Below are positions 17,093 through 27,162 of a stretch of DNA of 64,000 nucleotides, piece by piece. The notes under the pieces are model-generated. The model was not told the DNA's origin. It searched no databases and worked only from the letters and a program-made list of their open reading frames with translations. The position numbers and the translations under genes were made by a program. How positions within the stretch are numbered: position 1 is the stretch's first letter; the number at the start of each line of letters is the position of its first letter. Location: NCBI GenBank assembly GCA_017474845.1, contig JAFVGS010000020.1, positions 1-64,000 of the forward strand. Direction: 5' to 3'. The DNA comes from Prevotella sp. GTDB lineage: Bacteria; Bacteroidota; Bacteroidia; Bacteroidales; Bacteroidaceae.

Positions 17093-19026
17093 AATACGGA
17101 TTTGTGAAAGTGGCAGCTGCCGTTCCTGCAACGAAAGTGGCTGACGTAGCGTACAACGTGCAAGAGATAGAGAGTCTGATCGCTCAGGCCGAGGGCCGGG
17201 GTGTGGAGATGATGGTGCTGCCCGAGTTGTGTCTGACGGGATATTCCTGTCAGGACCTCTTCAAGCAGCAGGCCCTCCTGGACCGTGCCGAGCAGGGCGT
17301 GATGGTGCTGCTCGACTTCACCCGCAAGCTCGACATCATCACGGTGGTCGGACTCCCCGTGGTGATCAACGGCCTGCTCTACAACTGTGCCGCCGTCATC
17401 CAGGCCGGACAGCTGCTTGGCATCGTGCCGAAGACCTATCTGCCGAACTATGGCGAGTTCTACGAGAAGCGTTGGTTCGCCTCCGCCCAGGACCTGAATC
17501 CGACGGACATCTACTTCGCTGGGAGTCCCGTACACGTCACCCCCGAGCCACAGCTCTTCGTGACGGCCGACGGTGTGAAGTTTGGCTGTGAGATATGTGA
17601 GGACGTGTGGGCGCCTATCCCGCCGAGCAACAACCTTGCCCTTGCAGGTGCCGACATCATCCTGAACCTCTCAGCCAGCGACGAGTTGATCGGCAAGCAT
17701 GCCTATCTGAAATCCTTGCTCGCCCAGCAGAGTGCCCGAACCATCAGCGGCTATGTGTATGCCAGCTGCGGCTTCGGTGAGTCGTCGCAGGACACGGTCT
17801 ACGGCGGCAATGCCATGATCTTCGAAAATGGCCATCTGATTACGGAGGGCTCGCGGTTCTCTTTCCAGCCACAGCTGCAGGTGAACCAGATTGACGTGGA
17901 GAAGTTGCGTGCGGAGCGACGGGTGAACACGACGTTCATCAATGCCCAGCGCCATTCCCACGCTCATGAGAACGTGTGCAAAGCCGTGGCGCCGAAGGAG
18001 TTCGAGCTGCTGCGGGAGATTGACCCGCACCCCTTCATCCCCAAGACAGAGAATATGGCAGACAGCTGTGAGGAAATCCTGAACATCCAGGTGGCAGGCC
18101 TTTCCAAGCGCCTCTATCACATCAACGCCCAGAAGGCTGTCATCGGCATCAGTGGCGGTCTCGACTCCACGCTTGCCTTGCTCGTGACCGTAAAGGCTTT
18201 CGACAAACTCGGCATCGACCGCAAGGGCATCATCGGCATCACGATGCCCGGATTCGGAACGACCGACCGTACGCACAACAACGCCGTGAAGCTGATGGAG
18301 ATACTCGGTGTGACCATCCGCGAGATATCCATCGCGAAGGCCGTCACCCAGCACTTCGAGGACATCGGCCACAATCCTAAGCAGCACGATATCACCTATG
18401 AGAATGCCCAGGCCCGCGAACGGACGCAGATCCTGATGGACGTGGCGAACAAGGAGAACGCCATCGTCGTGGGTACAGGCGACCTCTCGGAACTCGCCTT
18501 AGGCTGGGCCACGTACAACGGCGACCACATGTCGATGTACGGCGTGAATGCCGGCGTGCCCAAGACGCTCATCCGCCATTTGGTGAAGTACGTCTCAGAA
18601 GAGATGGCTACCGAGACGCTGCTCGACATCGTAGATACGCCTATATCACCTGAACTGATTCCCGCCGACGAGAACGGCATGATCAAACAAAAGACTGAAG
18701 ACCTCGTGGGTCCCTATGAGTTGCATGACTTCTTCATCTACTACTTCATGCGCTACGGCTTCTCGCCGTCGAAGATCTTTATGCTGGCGAAGAAAGCCTT
18801 CTGTACGGCATCTCCGGTCGAAGGCCGTGGTGCCCTCTACGACGAGGCGACGATCAAGAAATGGCTGACGGTGTTCTGCCGACGTTTCTTCACCCAGCAG
18901 TTCAAGCGCTCCTGCATGCCCGACGGTCCGAAGGTGGGTAGCGTGAGTCTCTCGCCGCGTGGCGACTGGCGTATGCCGAGCGATGCCTCGTATGCCCTCT
19001 GGCTGAAAGAATGTGAGTCTTTATAA
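17089..19026 (+). CDS. nadE: Glutamine-dependent NAD+ synthetase
   Basis: 645 residues. The enzyme makes NAD+ from nicotinic acid adenine dinucleotide, ATP and glutamine. The N-terminal nitrilase-type glutaminase (about 1-270) has all three catalytic residues in context: Glu in [11 protein letters not shown], Lys in [18 protein letters not shown], Cys in [10 protein letters not shown]. The C-terminal synthetase has the PP-loop [11 protein letters not shown] (about 354-364) and [14 protein letters not shown] (about 463-476). Full length. It ends 2 bp before converging with the clpC stop region within a shared terminator. Confidence 0.96.
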   Translation: MKYGFVKVAAAVPATKVADVAYNVQEIESLIAQAEGRGVEMMVLPELCLTGYSCQDLFKQQALLDRAEQGVMVLLDFTRKLDIITVVGLPVVINGLLYNCAAVIQAGQLLGIVPKTYLPNYGEFYEKRWFASAQDLNPTDIYFAGSPVHVTPEPQLFVTADGVKFGCEICEDVWAPIPPSNNLALAGADIILNLSASDELIGKHAYLKSLLAQQSARTISGYVYASCGFGESSQDTVYGGNAMIFENGHLITEGSRFSFQPQLQVNQIDVEKLRAERRVNTTFINAQRHSHAHENVCKAVAPKEFELLREIDPHPFIPKTENMADSCEEILNIQVAGLSKRLYHINAQKAVIGISGGLDSTLALLVTVKAFDKLGIDRKGIIGITMPGFGTTDRTHNNAVKLMEILGVTIREISIAKAVTQHFEDIGHNPKQHDITYENAQARERTQILMDVANKENAIVVGTGDLSELALGWATYNGDHMSMYGVNAGVPKTLIRHLVKYVSEEMATETLLDIVDTPISPELIPADENGMIKQKTEDLVGPYELHDFFIYYFMRYGFSPSKIFMLAKKAFCTASPVEGRGALYDEATIKKWLTVFCRRFFTQQFKRSCMPDGPKVGSVSLSPRGDWRMPSDASYALWLKECESL

Positions 19027-19063
19027 CAAGAATGAGTTAGCAAAATGCTAACTCATTCTTGTT
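19025..19063. terminator. Bidirectional terminator shared by nadE and clpC
   Basis: Perfect 17-bp stem (19025-19041 and 19047-19063) with a 5-base loop AAAAT; T/A-rich flanks on both sides. The last nine codons and stop of clpC (ENKNELAFC) are encoded almost wholly within the stem-loop. Confidence 0.9.
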
Positions 19064-21583
19064 TTCCTTGAGTGTGATGTGGATGACCGAGCCGAGCGGC
19101 AGGTTGCCATTGACAATCAGGTCGCTGATGCCATCCTCGATATAATTCTGTATGGCGCGCTTCAGCGGACGGGCACCGAATTGCACGTCGTAGCCCTTCG
19201 TCGCCACAAACTCCTTCGCTTCTTCCGACAGATCGATCTTGTAGCCGATCTGCTCAATGCGCTGGTAGAGTCCCTTCAATTCCACGTCGATGATGCGCTT
19301 GATGGCTTCCAGGTCGAGCTGGTCGAAGGTGATAATCTCGTCGAGACGGTTCAGGAACTCCGGCGAGAACTGTTTCGAAAGGGCCTTCTGCACGATATCC
19401 CTGGCGTGCTGCTTGTCCTGTTCGTTAAGGGCAAGGGCACTCGTACTGCCGGCACTGAATCCCACGCCTCGGCCGAAATCCTTCAACTGTCGTGTACCGG
19501 CATTCGAGGTCATGATGATCACCGTGTTGCGGAAGTCTACGAAGCGGCCGTTGCCGTCCGTCAGTCGTCCCTCGTCAAGCACCTGCAGGAGCAGATTAAA
19601 GACATTCCCGTGAGCCTTCTCAATCTCGTCGAGCAGCACGATGGAGTAGGGGTGACGGCGCACGCGCTCCGTCAGTTGTCCGCCTTCCTCATAGCCCACG
19701 TATCCCGGAGGTGCACCGATGAGTCTCGAGGTGTTGAAACTCTCTGTGTATTCACTCATGTCGATACGGATCAGCGCATCGGCACTGCCGAACATAAACT
19801 CTGCTAACTTCTTGGCGAGATAAGTCTTGCCCACACCCGTAGGACCGAGGAACATAAACACGCCGATGGGGTGGTTGGGGTCTTTCAGTCCGACACGGTT
19901 GCGCTGGATAGCCTTCACCATCTTGTCGATGGCGGCATCCTGGGCGATGACGGCATTCTTCAGCGAGACAGCCATACCTTTCAGACGGACACCCTCCTGT
20001 TCGGCCATCCGCTGGACAGGCACACCAGTCATCATCGACACGACTTCTGCCACCTGTTCGGCATCGACCACCTGCCGCTCCTCACCCTCGCCGGAACTCC
20101 AGCGCTCGTTGAGAATCTTCAACTCCGTTTCCACCACGGTCTGACGGTCACGATAGCTGGCAGCCAGCTCGAAGTTCTGGTTCTTCACCGCCAGCTGCTT
20201 CTTCTCCTTCAAGTCGGCTATTTCCTTCTCCTTCTCCGCTATCTCAGGCGGTATCCGGGTTTTGCCGAGATGCACGCGTGAGCCCGTCTCGTCGAGAGCG
20301 TCGATGGCCTTGTCGGGCATGAAGCGGTCTGTGACATAGCGGCCTGTCAATTTGACACAAGCCGCCAATGCTTCGTCAGTATATGTCACATGGTGATGGT
20401 GCTCATAGCGGTCCTTAATGTTCCGCAGGATCTGCAGCGTCTCCTCGTTTGTCGTCGGCTCCACCTGCACTTTCTGGAAACGACGCTCCAGTGCACCGTC
20501 CTTCTCGATGGAATTGCGGTATTCGTCGAGTGTCGTGGCACCGATACATTGGATGGTGCCTCGTGCCAGGGCTGGTTTCATGATGTTCGCGGCATCCATC
20601 GAACCAGGTGTCGAACCTGCGCCGATGATGGTGTGGATCTCGTCGATGAACACAATCACGTCGGGATTGGCCTCCAGTTCCTTCATCAGGGCTTTCAGGC
20701 GCTCTTCGAACTGTCCACGATACTTCGTGCCGGCCACCACACCCGTCATGTCGAGGGTGTAGATGCGCTTGCCGAAGAGCATCGGCGACGTATGATGGTT
20801 GGTGATGAGCTGTGCCAGTCCTTCGACGATGGCACTCTTACCTACACCGGGCTCACCTATTAAGATAGGATTGTTCTTCTTCCTTCGGCCGAGGATCTCA
20901 ATGATGCGCTGTATCTCCTTCTCGCGCCCCACGCAGGGATCGAGCCGGCCTTCAGCGGCAGCATGGGTGAGGTCTGTGCCGAAGGTGTCGAGCACAGGCG
21001 TCTTCGAGGCGGGTTTCTTTTGGGCGGTGGTTGTTGTTGTGCCGGAGGATCTGGAGCTTCCGGAGTTTCCTGAGGCATTAGAGGTCTCCTCATATTCCTC
21101 CTCATCCTCGTCGGGCAGGCCGATACCGTTTCTGATACCATTATTTTTAGGCGCATAGAGCATGGCCATAGCGTCTTCGTAGTTCATGTTGTTCAATTCT
21201 AATACTTGTTTGGCCCCATTGTTGGCGAGATCGTGCAGTATCGCCAGCAGCAGGTGTTGTTCGTCTACTTTGTTTGATCGTTGGATTCGGGCCTCCAACA
21301 CGGCCAGCTTCAGGATGTTGCTTGCCTTCTCGTTGAGCACCAGGTCGGTGGTATGAATGGGCATGCCGAGTTCGTCCTCCCTGACACGCTGTTCAAGTTC
21401 GGTCTTGACAGACTGCAGGTTCAGGTTCAGCCGCTGGAACAGGTCCACCACGGGTCCGTCGTTCGAGCGCAAGATGCCTAAGAGCAGATGCTCCGGACCC
21501 ACGCTTCGGCTGGCCAGACGTGCTGCCTCTTCACGGGAGAAAGCGAGTATCTCTGATACTTTTGGCGAAAATTGACTCGTCAT
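19037..21583 (-). CDS. clpC: ClpC-type AAA+ unfoldase (Clp protease ATPase subunit)
   Basis: 848 residues. It unfolds proteins and feeds them to ClpP. Order: Clp N-domain (about 1-150, VSEILAFSREEAARL), a Ser/Thr/Gly linker (about 165-195) made partly of a CCGGAAA-type repeat, D1 AAA domain with GEPGVGKSAIVEG (about 243), UVR-like middle domain (KEKEIADLKEKKQLAVKNQ about 455), D2 AAA domain with GPTGVGKTYLAKK (about 585), and a C-terminal D2-small domain. No transmembrane or signal part. A -7 element is at 21612-21619. CtsR/McsAB regulators of the Firmicutes type are absent. Confidence 0.94.
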   Translation of the reverse strand: MTSQFSPKVSEILAFSREEAARLASRSVGPEHLLLGILRSNDGPVVDLFQRLNLNLQSVKTELEQRVREDELGMPIHTTDLVLNEKASNILKLAVLEARIQRSNKVDEQHLLLAILHDLANNGAKQVLELNNMNYEDAMAMLYAPKNNGIRNGIGLPDEDEEEYEETSNASGNSGSSRSSGTTTTTAQKKPASKTPVLDTFGTDLTHAAAEGRLDPCVGREKEIQRIIEILGRRKKNNPILIGEPGVGKSAIVEGLAQLITNHHTSPMLFGKRIYTLDMTGVVAGTKYRGQFEERLKALMKELEANPDVIVFIDEIHTIIGAGSTPGSMDAANIMKPALARGTIQCIGATTLDEYRNSIEKDGALERRFQKVQVEPTTNEETLQILRNIKDRYEHHHHVTYTDEALAACVKLTGRYVTDRFMPDKAIDALDETGSRVHLGKTRIPPEIAEKEKEIADLKEKKQLAVKNQNFELAASYRDRQTVVETELKILNERWSSGEGEERQVVDAEQVAEVVSMMTGVPVQRMAEQEGVRLKGMAVSLKNAVIAQDAAIDKMVKAIQRNRVGLKDPNHPIGVFMFLGPTGVGKTYLAKKLAEFMFGSADALIRIDMSEYTESFNTSRLIGAPPGYVGYEEGGQLTERVRRHPYSIVLLDEIEKAHGNVFNLLLQVLDEGRLTDGNGRFVDFRNTVIIMTSNAGTRQLKDFGRGVGFSAGSTSALALNEQDKQHARDIVQKALSKQFSPEFLNRLDEIITFDQLDLEAIKRIIDVELKGLYQRIEQIGYKIDLSEEAKEFVATKGYDVQFGARPLKRAIQNYIEDGISDLIVNGNLPLGSVIHITLKENKNELAFC
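21045..21085. repeat. CCGGAAA-type short repeat in the clpC linker
   Basis: On the minus strand CAGGAAACTCCGGAAGCTCC-type units encode the NASGNSGSSRSSG linker between the N-domain and D1. Same kind of repeat as in metH and rnfB. Confidence 0.45.
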
Positions 21584-21611
21584 CTAATTTACGTTTTTAT
21601 CTATTTTTGTG

Positions 21612-21619
21612 CAAAGTTA
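21612..21619 (-). promoter_or_regulatory. -7 element of clpC
   Basis: TAACTTTG on the minus strand, 28 bp before the ATG at 21583. Confidence 0.55.
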
Positions 21620-21714
21620 CAACATTTCCTGCAAACATCATGCCATTTTTCGGAAAAAAAGTAAGGCAAACCCTGCAAAAAAGTCTGGCAAAAGCTTTTA
21701 AAAAGATTAAAAAG

Positions 21715-21746
21715 TTTGGTCAGAACAAAAAAAATGCCTACCTTTG
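21715..21746 (+). promoter_or_regulatory. Promoter of gyrA
   Basis: -33 TTTG at 21715-21718, 20-bp spacer, -7 TACCTTTG at 21739-21746. Predicts a leader of about 100 nt before ATG 21854. Confidence 0.75.
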
Positions 21747-21853
21747 CACGGTTAAAAACGCGTCAGCGGGCTTAAAAAGTGCCTTAAACACGAAATCGCC
21801 CTCAAAATGAGGTGTTCGACGTCATAGCGAAATAACGTAATAACAACATTATA

Positions 21854-24427
21854 ATGGATCAAACATTCGACAACGACAGAATCATTAGAATCAACATCGA
21901 GGAGGAAATGAAGTCCAGCTACATCGACTACTCCATGTCAGTCATTGTGGCACGTGCCCTTCCCGATGTCCGCGACGGATTCAAACCCGTACACCGCCGT
22001 ATCCTCTACGGCATGATGGGCATTAACAACGTATCTACACAACCTTATAAAAAATGTGCGCGCGTCGTAGGTGAGGTGCTCGGTAAGTACCATCCTCATG
22101 GCGACGGTTCCGTCTATGGCGCCCTCGTACGTATGGCGCAGGAGTGGAATATGCGTTACACCCTCGTCGACGGACAGGGTAACTTCGGTTCTATCGACGG
22201 CGACTCTCCAGCTGCCATGCGATACACCGAGTGCCGACTCTCAAAGATGGGTGAGCACATCATGGACGACCTCGACAAGGAGACCGTCGACATGACCCCC
22301 AACTTCGATGACTCACTTATGGAGCCCACCGTCATGCCGACGAAGATTCCCAATCTGCTCGTCAATGGTGGTAACGGTATCGCCGTAGGTATGGCCACGA
22401 ACATGCCTACCCACAACCTGGGTGAGGTGATCGACGGCTGCTGTGCCTATATCGACAACCCCGACATCGACACCGACGGGCTGATGCAGTATATCCCCGG
22501 TCCCGACTTTCCCACGGGTGCATACATCTATGGTCTCTCGGGTGTGCGCGATGCTTACGAGACAGGCCGTGGCCGTATTGTGATGCGTGCCAAGGCTGAG
22601 ATTGAGAGTGGTGAGACGCACGACAAGATCGTCGTCACCGAGATTCCCTACGGTGTCAACAAGGCTGATCTCGTAGCCTATATTGCCGACCTCGCTAACC
22701 AGCATAAGATTGAGGGCGTGGCCAACGTTAACGATGAGTCAGGTCGTCAGGGCATGCGTATCGTCGTTGACTGTAAGCGCGATGCCAACGCCAACGTGCT
22801 CCTGAACAAGCTCTTTAAGATGACCGCCCTACAGAGCTCATTCTCAGTGAATAACATCGCTCTGGTGAAGGGCCGTCCACGTCTGCTCACCTTGAAGGAA
22901 TGCGTCAAGTACTTCGTCGAGCACCGTCACGATGTCACCATCCGCCGCACGCAGTACGACCTGCGCAAGGCCCAGGAGCGTGCCCACATCCTCGAAGGAT
23001 TGATCATCGCCGTGAACAATATCGACGAGGTGGTGCGCATCATCCGCAACAGCCAGACACCTTCTGACGCTCAGCGCAACCTCGAGAAGCGCTTCGAGCT
23101 CGACGAGATCCAGTCGAAGGCCATCGTCGACATGCGTCTGTCACAGTTGACAGGCCTGCGTGTCGATCAGCTCCACCAGGAGTACGATGACCTCATGAAG
23201 CTTATTGCCGACTTGCAGGAGATCCTCGACAACCCCGAGCGCTGCAAGCAGGTGATGAAGAACGATCTGCTGGAGGTGAAGGAGAAGTACGGCGACGAGC
23301 GTCGCACGGAGATCATCCCCTTCGACCACGAATTCAACGCCGAGGACTTCTATCCCGACGATCCCGTGGTCATCACCATCTCCCACATGGGCTACATCAA
23401 GCGCACGCCGCTGGCTGACTTCCACGAGCAAGGCAGGGGAGGCGTCGGTGCGAAGGCCGCCCGTCATCGCGACAACGACTTCACCGAGTATATCTATCCC
23501 GCCACGATGCACAACACGCTGCTCTTCTTCACTCAGAAGGGCCGCTGCTACTGGCAGAAGTGCTACGAGATCCCCGAGGGCGACAAGAACTCGAAGGGCC
23601 GTGCCATCCAGAACATGCTCAACATCGATCCCGACGACTCCATCAACGCCGTGCTGCGCATCAAGAACTTCAACGACGAGGAGTTCCTGAAGTCCCACTA
23701 CGTGATGTTCGCCACCAAGCAGGGTATCATCAAGAAGACCCGCCTCGATGCTTATAAGAATGTACGCGCTGCTGGCGTCATCGCCATCAACATCAACGAG
23801 GGCGACGAGGTGGTAGGCGTCCGTCTCACCAATGGCAAGAACGAGATCCTGCTCGCTAACCGCAACGGTCGTGCTGTCCGCTTCGACGAGAACGATGTTC
23901 GCACGATGGGCCGTGTCTCTACTGGTGTTATTGGCATGCGCCTCGACGGCGGCGACGATGAAGTCGTAGGCATGGTCTGCGTCAACGATCCGAACGTGGA
24001 AACCATCATGGTCGTTTCAGAGAACGGCTACGGCAAGCGCTCCGAGGTGGAGGACTACCGTAAGACCGCCCGTGGTGCGAAGGGCGTGAAGACCCTCGCC
24101 ATCACCGAGAAGACCGGCCGTCTGGTAGCCATCAAGGTGGTTACCGATGAGAACGACCTGATGATCATCAACAAGTCCGGCATCCTCATCCGCCTGAAGG
24201 TGGCCGATGTCCGCATCATGGGTCGTGCCACGCAGGGAGTCCGCCTCATCAACCTCACCAAGAAGAACGACACCATCGCCAGCGTCTGCAAGGTGCAGCA
24301 CTCTGAGGAAGAGGAAGAATTTGAGGAGGCCGAGGTGCTCAACGAAGAGATTCCCGCCGACGCCACCATCGAGACCGTCGAGGCCCCCGAGACATCCGAT
24401 ACAGAGAATAATAACAACGAACAATAA
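21854..24427 (+). CDS. gyrA: DNA gyrase subunit A
   Basis: 857 residues. GyrA cuts and rejoins DNA in negative supercoiling. The winged-helix/tower part has [20 protein letters not shown] (about 26-45) and the active-site Tyr in MRYTECRL (about 122). The C-terminal beta-pinwheel has six blades with RGGVGAKA as the GyrA-box-like element (about 525). The quinolone region reads [10 protein letters not shown]: positions matching E. coli Ser83 and Asp87 are both Gly (residues 85 and 89). The end is a long acidic tail (about 815-857). A TPR protein gene follows after 24 bp. Confidence 0.96.
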   Translation: MDQTFDNDRIIRINIEEEMKSSYIDYSMSVIVARALPDVRDGFKPVHRRILYGMMGINNVSTQPYKKCARVVGEVLGKYHPHGDGSVYGALVRMAQEWNMRYTLVDGQGNFGSIDGDSPAAMRYTECRLSKMGEHIMDDLDKETVDMTPNFDDSLMEPTVMPTKIPNLLVNGGNGIAVGMATNMPTHNLGEVIDGCCAYIDNPDIDTDGLMQYIPGPDFPTGAYIYGLSGVRDAYETGRGRIVMRAKAEIESGETHDKIVVTEIPYGVNKADLVAYIADLANQHKIEGVANVNDESGRQGMRIVVDCKRDANANVLLNKLFKMTALQSSFSVNNIALVKGRPRLLTLKECVKYFVEHRHDVTIRRTQYDLRKAQERAHILEGLIIAVNNIDEVVRIIRNSQTPSDAQRNLEKRFELDEIQSKAIVDMRLSQLTGLRVDQLHQEYDDLMKLIADLQEILDNPERCKQVMKNDLLEVKEKYGDERRTEIIPFDHEFNAEDFYPDDPVVITISHMGYIKRTPLADFHEQGRGGVGAKAARHRDNDFTEYIYPATMHNTLLFFTQKGRCYWQKCYEIPEGDKNSKGRAIQNMLNIDPDDSINAVLRIKNFNDEEFLKSHYVMFATKQGIIKKTRLDAYKNVRAAGVIAININEGDEVVGVRLTNGKNEILLANRNGRAVRFDENDVRTMGRVSTGVIGMRLDGGDDEVVGMVCVNDPNVETIMVVSENGYGKRSEVEDYRKTARGAKGVKTLAITEKTGRLVAIKVVTDENDLMIINKSGILIRLKVADVRIMGRATQGVRLINLTKKNDTIASVCKVQHSEEEEEFEEAEVLNEEIPADATIETVEAPETSDTENNNNEQ

Positions 24428-24451
24428 CATTTCTAACAAATCCAAACAATT

Positions 24452-25672
24452 ATGAAAAAAATCATGATGATGGCAATGATGGTTGTAGCCAGCGCTACGG
24501 CCTTTGCCGGTGACAGCGACGCCTTCAAGGCGCTTAAGAAGAGTTTCAAAGGCCTGGGTTATGCCGAGGCAGAGACTCTGGTGAAGAACTCTCTCGACCA
24601 GCTGGCCAACGATCAGGAGAAGGCCGCAGCCTACAACATGCTCGTCGACCTGGCCTATGACGCCTTCAACAAGCAGAGCACGATCGTAACCGAGAACCAG
24701 CTCGCCCAGCAGATGGGTAAGGAAGAGAAGCCCGTCGACAACGAGCTGATGACCACTTCGGCCTACAATGCCATTGTCAACGCCATCGAGTGCGACAAGT
24801 ACGACCAGCAGCCCAACGAGAAGGGCAAGGTAGCCCCGAAGTTCGCCGACAAGAACGCCCAGCGCCTCTGGATGGGTCCCCGCAACCAGCTCGTCAACGC
24901 CGGTCAGGAGGCTGTTCAGAAGCAGGACAACGCCAATGCCCGCAAGTACTGGACACTCTTCGTCGAGAGCGACAGTGCACCCCTCTTCAAGGCCTGCGAC
25001 CGTGAGCAGCAGAAGCCTTTCTTCGGACAGGTGGCACGTTTCGCAGCCGTCTTCGCCTATCAGGACAAGGACATGGACAAGGCCATCCAGCTCTGCGACG
25101 TCGCTATGAAGGACAGCGCTGAGTACGAAGGCTGCCTGAACCTGAAGCTCGAGATCCTCGGCAGCGAACTGAAGACCAAGGAGGACTCCGTGAAGTACGT
25201 CGGCCAGCTGCGCGACATCTATGCCGAGCACAAGACCGACGGCGTGATGGAGAAGCTCTACAACATGCTCTCTGCCACTGGTGACAAGGCTGCTGCCGAC
25301 AAGGTGCTCGACGACGCCCTCGCTGCCAACCCCAACAACTTCGTGGCCCTCGCCGACAAGGGTCTCGGCATGCTCAACGACAATCCCGCCGAGGCTGCCA
25401 AGTATCTGAAGAAGGCTGCTGAGCTGAAGGCTGACAACCCCGCCATCCAGACTTATGCCGGTACTGCCATCAGCATCACCGCTCAGAACACCGAGGATCC
25501 CGCCCAGAAGAAGGCTCTCTATCAGGAGGCCATCAAGTACTACGACAAGGCCAAGGAGCTCGACCCCGACCGTCTGAACAGCAACTGGGGCTACAACCGC
25601 TACAACGCCTACTACAATTACTATGGTGAGGATGCCCCCGAGACCAAGCAGGCCGAGGCTGACTCGAAGTAA
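24452..25672 (+). CDS. Exported tetratricopeptide-repeat protein
   Basis: 406 residues with a signal peptide ending in TAFAGDSD. The rest is helical, with TPR-like units most evident in the C-terminal half (DKAIQLCDVAMKDS, KAAADKVLDDALAANPNN, EAAKYLKKAAELKADNP, EAIKYYDKAKELDPD, about 215-385). It should be periplasmic and act as a protein-binding scaffold; the partner is unknown. It shares the gyrA transcript and is followed by a terminator. The pairing gyrA-TPR is common in Bacteroidales. Confidence 0.82.
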   Translation: MKKIMMMAMMVVASATAFAGDSDAFKALKKSFKGLGYAEAETLVKNSLDQLANDQEKAAAYNMLVDLAYDAFNKQSTIVTENQLAQQMGKEEKPVDNELMTTSAYNAIVNAIECDKYDQQPNEKGKVAPKFADKNAQRLWMGPRNQLVNAGQEAVQKQDNANARKYWTLFVESDSAPLFKACDREQQKPFFGQVARFAAVFAYQDKDMDKAIQLCDVAMKDSAEYEGCLNLKLEILGSELKTKEDSVKYVGQLRDIYAEHKTDGVMEKLYNMLSATGDKAAADKVLDDALAANPNNFVALADKGLGMLNDNPAEAAKYLKKAAELKADNPAIQTYAGTAISITAQNTEDPAQKKALYQEAIKYYDKAKELDPDRLNSNWGYNRYNAYYNYYGEDAPETKQAEADSK

Positions 25673-25696
25673 AGATCTAAGTTATTAGTAGAAACC

Positions 25697-25742
25697 AAAT
25701 CGCCCGCCTCCATGTTTTTATGCAGGAAGCGGGGGATTTTTT
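25697..25742 (+). terminator. Terminator of gyrA-TPR
   Basis: Arms 25697-25707 and 25729-25739 form an 11-bp stem with one mismatch, extended inward, followed by a run of T. Confidence 0.75.
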
Positions 25743-25756
25743 GTTGTCATTTGCAA

Positions 25757-25838
25757 GTCACCCTTCGCCTACATGCTCAAACGCCAGTCCCGCATCCTCC
25801 GCGAGATGAAGTATGTCGGTAAGTTCCCTACGGAATAA
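25757..25838 (+). pseudogene. Short coding remnant
   Basis: The frame here reads SPFAYMLKRQSRILREMKY and ends in GKFPTE and a stop. It has no start context of its own and no full gene upstream. I cannot name the parent protein. It is followed at once by the palindrome pair at 25844-25933, and the two may form one mobile or repeated unit. Confidence 0.3.
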
Positions 25839-25843
25839 TTGTG

Positions 25844-25933
25844 AAAGTAAAACAACTTGTTTTATCTTTTTAAAGGCATGTTATTCATTCTTTGAAGCCA
25901 TCTTAATGATGGTAAAACAAGTTGTTTTACTTT
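25844..25933. repeat. Pair of inverted palindromic repeats
   Basis: GTAAAACAACTTGTTTTA (about 25847-25864) and its inverted copy (25913-25930) are each near-palindromes and are inverted to one another over about 21 bp, 48 bp apart. Could be a MITE-like remnant or a regulator-binding pair. Confidence 0.65.
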
Positions 25934-26452
25934 TAGATATCATATCCCTTCTACCTTAAAGACCGATCCTTTGTTGTTGATGATTGTCATCTTCATATCT
26001 TAGTTTGGTGTTTTAATGGATGTAAAGATACATGACAAATGGCAAAATGCAATACTTTTACAAGAAATCTCTCATTTTTACATCAAAAAGTGTAAGATTA
26101 CAACTATCTTACACTCATATTAACATACTGATTATTAAAGAATTATATGAAATGGTGTAAAATTTATAAAATTCTCAAATCTCTTACTTGGTCTATGTAT
26201 CCAGTAAATAGCCCCGATGTAACAAGTACCTGCATAATGGGATAGCGCCCCCGCCACACTCAAACCTTTCATAATCGCTATAAAAGAGCAAAATTTGCTT
26301 GTTTTTGGGCAGAGATTAAGAAAAACATACGGCTTTTGCAAAAAAGACAGTACAAAACGATACAACTTTCAAAATTTGGCCCAAAACGATCATTGTCCGT
26401 ACTGCCGAGTAAACTTCATACATTAAACCCACCTTTTCGTGGATTATGACTC
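25934..26452. other. AT-rich stretch without a supported gene
   Basis: The stretch is much richer in A and T than its surroundings. The minus strand holds a 17-codon start-like frame (MKMTIINNKGSVFKVEGI, about 25947-26000) that stops at once, and an unsupported 76-codon frame at 26135-26365. I see no promoter-gene pair, RNA gene or insertion sequence. It is probably gene debris. Confidence 0.4.
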
Positions 26453-26764
26453 TCAGAATTTGGAACATAACTGTAATGCCATCACAAATTTGATAGAAGG
26501 TGTTGCCCTACCGCTGGCAAAAGTATAAGCCTTGCTGCCATTGGCATCTCGGCAATAACCCTCGCCTTTCTTCCAAAAAAAAGAGACGGTTCCACCTATC
26601 GCACTGCCTTGGGAATTTACCCATGCATTTGTTGCGCCATCAACGTTTCCATAACTGGATGCATCCTCTGCTGTAAAGGTGTAACTAATAAGCGTTTCCC
26701 GCCCACGCTCCCATGGCAGCAGGGCCATTGCACATAGTGCGAATTTAAGTAAGTTTCGTTTCAT
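26453..26764 (-). pseudogene. Truncated exported protein (N-terminal fragment)
   Basis: A 103-codon frame starting with MKRNLLKFALCAMALLP, a signal-peptide start, followed by ETLISYTFTAEDASSYG as in Prevotella secreted proteins. Between them the frame reads WERGR, while the alternative frame of the same bases reads MGAWAG, a much better signal-peptidase region. This suggests two compensating indels. The protein ends abruptly after 103 codons with no domain. A -7 box (26875-26882) is intact, so a transcript may still be made. It may be a decayed gene or a small secreted protein. Confidence 0.45.
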
Positions 26765-26874
26765 AATTACTTTGTTTTAATTTAAATATTATAATTAAAA
26801 TAATATCATTGTCAGATAGCACTAAGGTTTCACATCTCGGGGACAGAGGTTGTTGATTTTTCAATCACACGCTG

Positions 26875-26882
26875 CAAAGGTA
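26875..26882 (-). promoter_or_regulatory. -7 element upstream of the truncated exported protein
   Basis: TACCTTTG on the minus strand, about 110 bp before the ATG at 26764; no -33 at the usual distance. Confidence 0.45.
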
Positions 26883-26933
26883 GCTATATTATAAAAAATA
26901 GTATAGGTGGTTTCGTGCAAACAGATGGAAAAA

Positions 26934-26947
26934 TGTACAATTGTACA
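26934..26947. promoter_or_regulatory. Perfect 14-bp palindrome
   Basis: TGTACAATTGTACA, between the truncated gene and the AAA gene end. It may be an operator; no regulator gene is adjacent. Confidence 0.35.
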
Positions 26948-27000
26948 CAAGAATGACCATACTGGCAGGGTTTCTTGTAAGATTTTCCTGTTTGCTTGGT

Positions 27001-27136
27001 TAAGACGCTGGTCGTCTATCTCGCTAGTCAGGTGTATGCCACGCAGCCCGTCAGTGCAGATCTGGACCGCTTAACAGACTGCCGAACACCTGTTTTGTCC
27101 TCAATGGGTCTAATTTAAGACGCTGGTCGTCTATCT
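27001..27136. repeat. 21-bp direct repeats 115 bp apart
   Basis: Identical 21-bp copies at 27001-27021 and 27116-27136 beginning TAAGACGCTGGTCGTC. Each contains the small hairpin AGACG-CTGGT-CGTCT. Possible footprint of an excised or duplicated unit. Confidence 0.8.
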
Positions 27137-27162
27137 GACGAATGTATACTAATCCCTTTCTA

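Larger units (their letters stand above)
26765..27162. other. Intergenic region with palindrome and direct repeats
   Basis: No gene is supported here. It holds a -7 box for the truncated gene (26875-26882), a perfect 14-bp palindrome TGTACAATTGTACA (26934-26947), and a 21-bp direct repeat at 27001-27021 and 27116-27136. Confidence 0.55.

Noticed and set aside
24017..25231. A 404-codon minus-strand frame opposite gyrA end and the TPR gene
   Set aside because: Leu/Gly-rich shadow; the plus strand has two clear genes with signal peptide and motifs.
26135..26365. A 76-codon minus-strand frame
   Set aside because: No promoter, no ribosome site and no recognised family; its sequence is unusual but cannot be supported as a gene.
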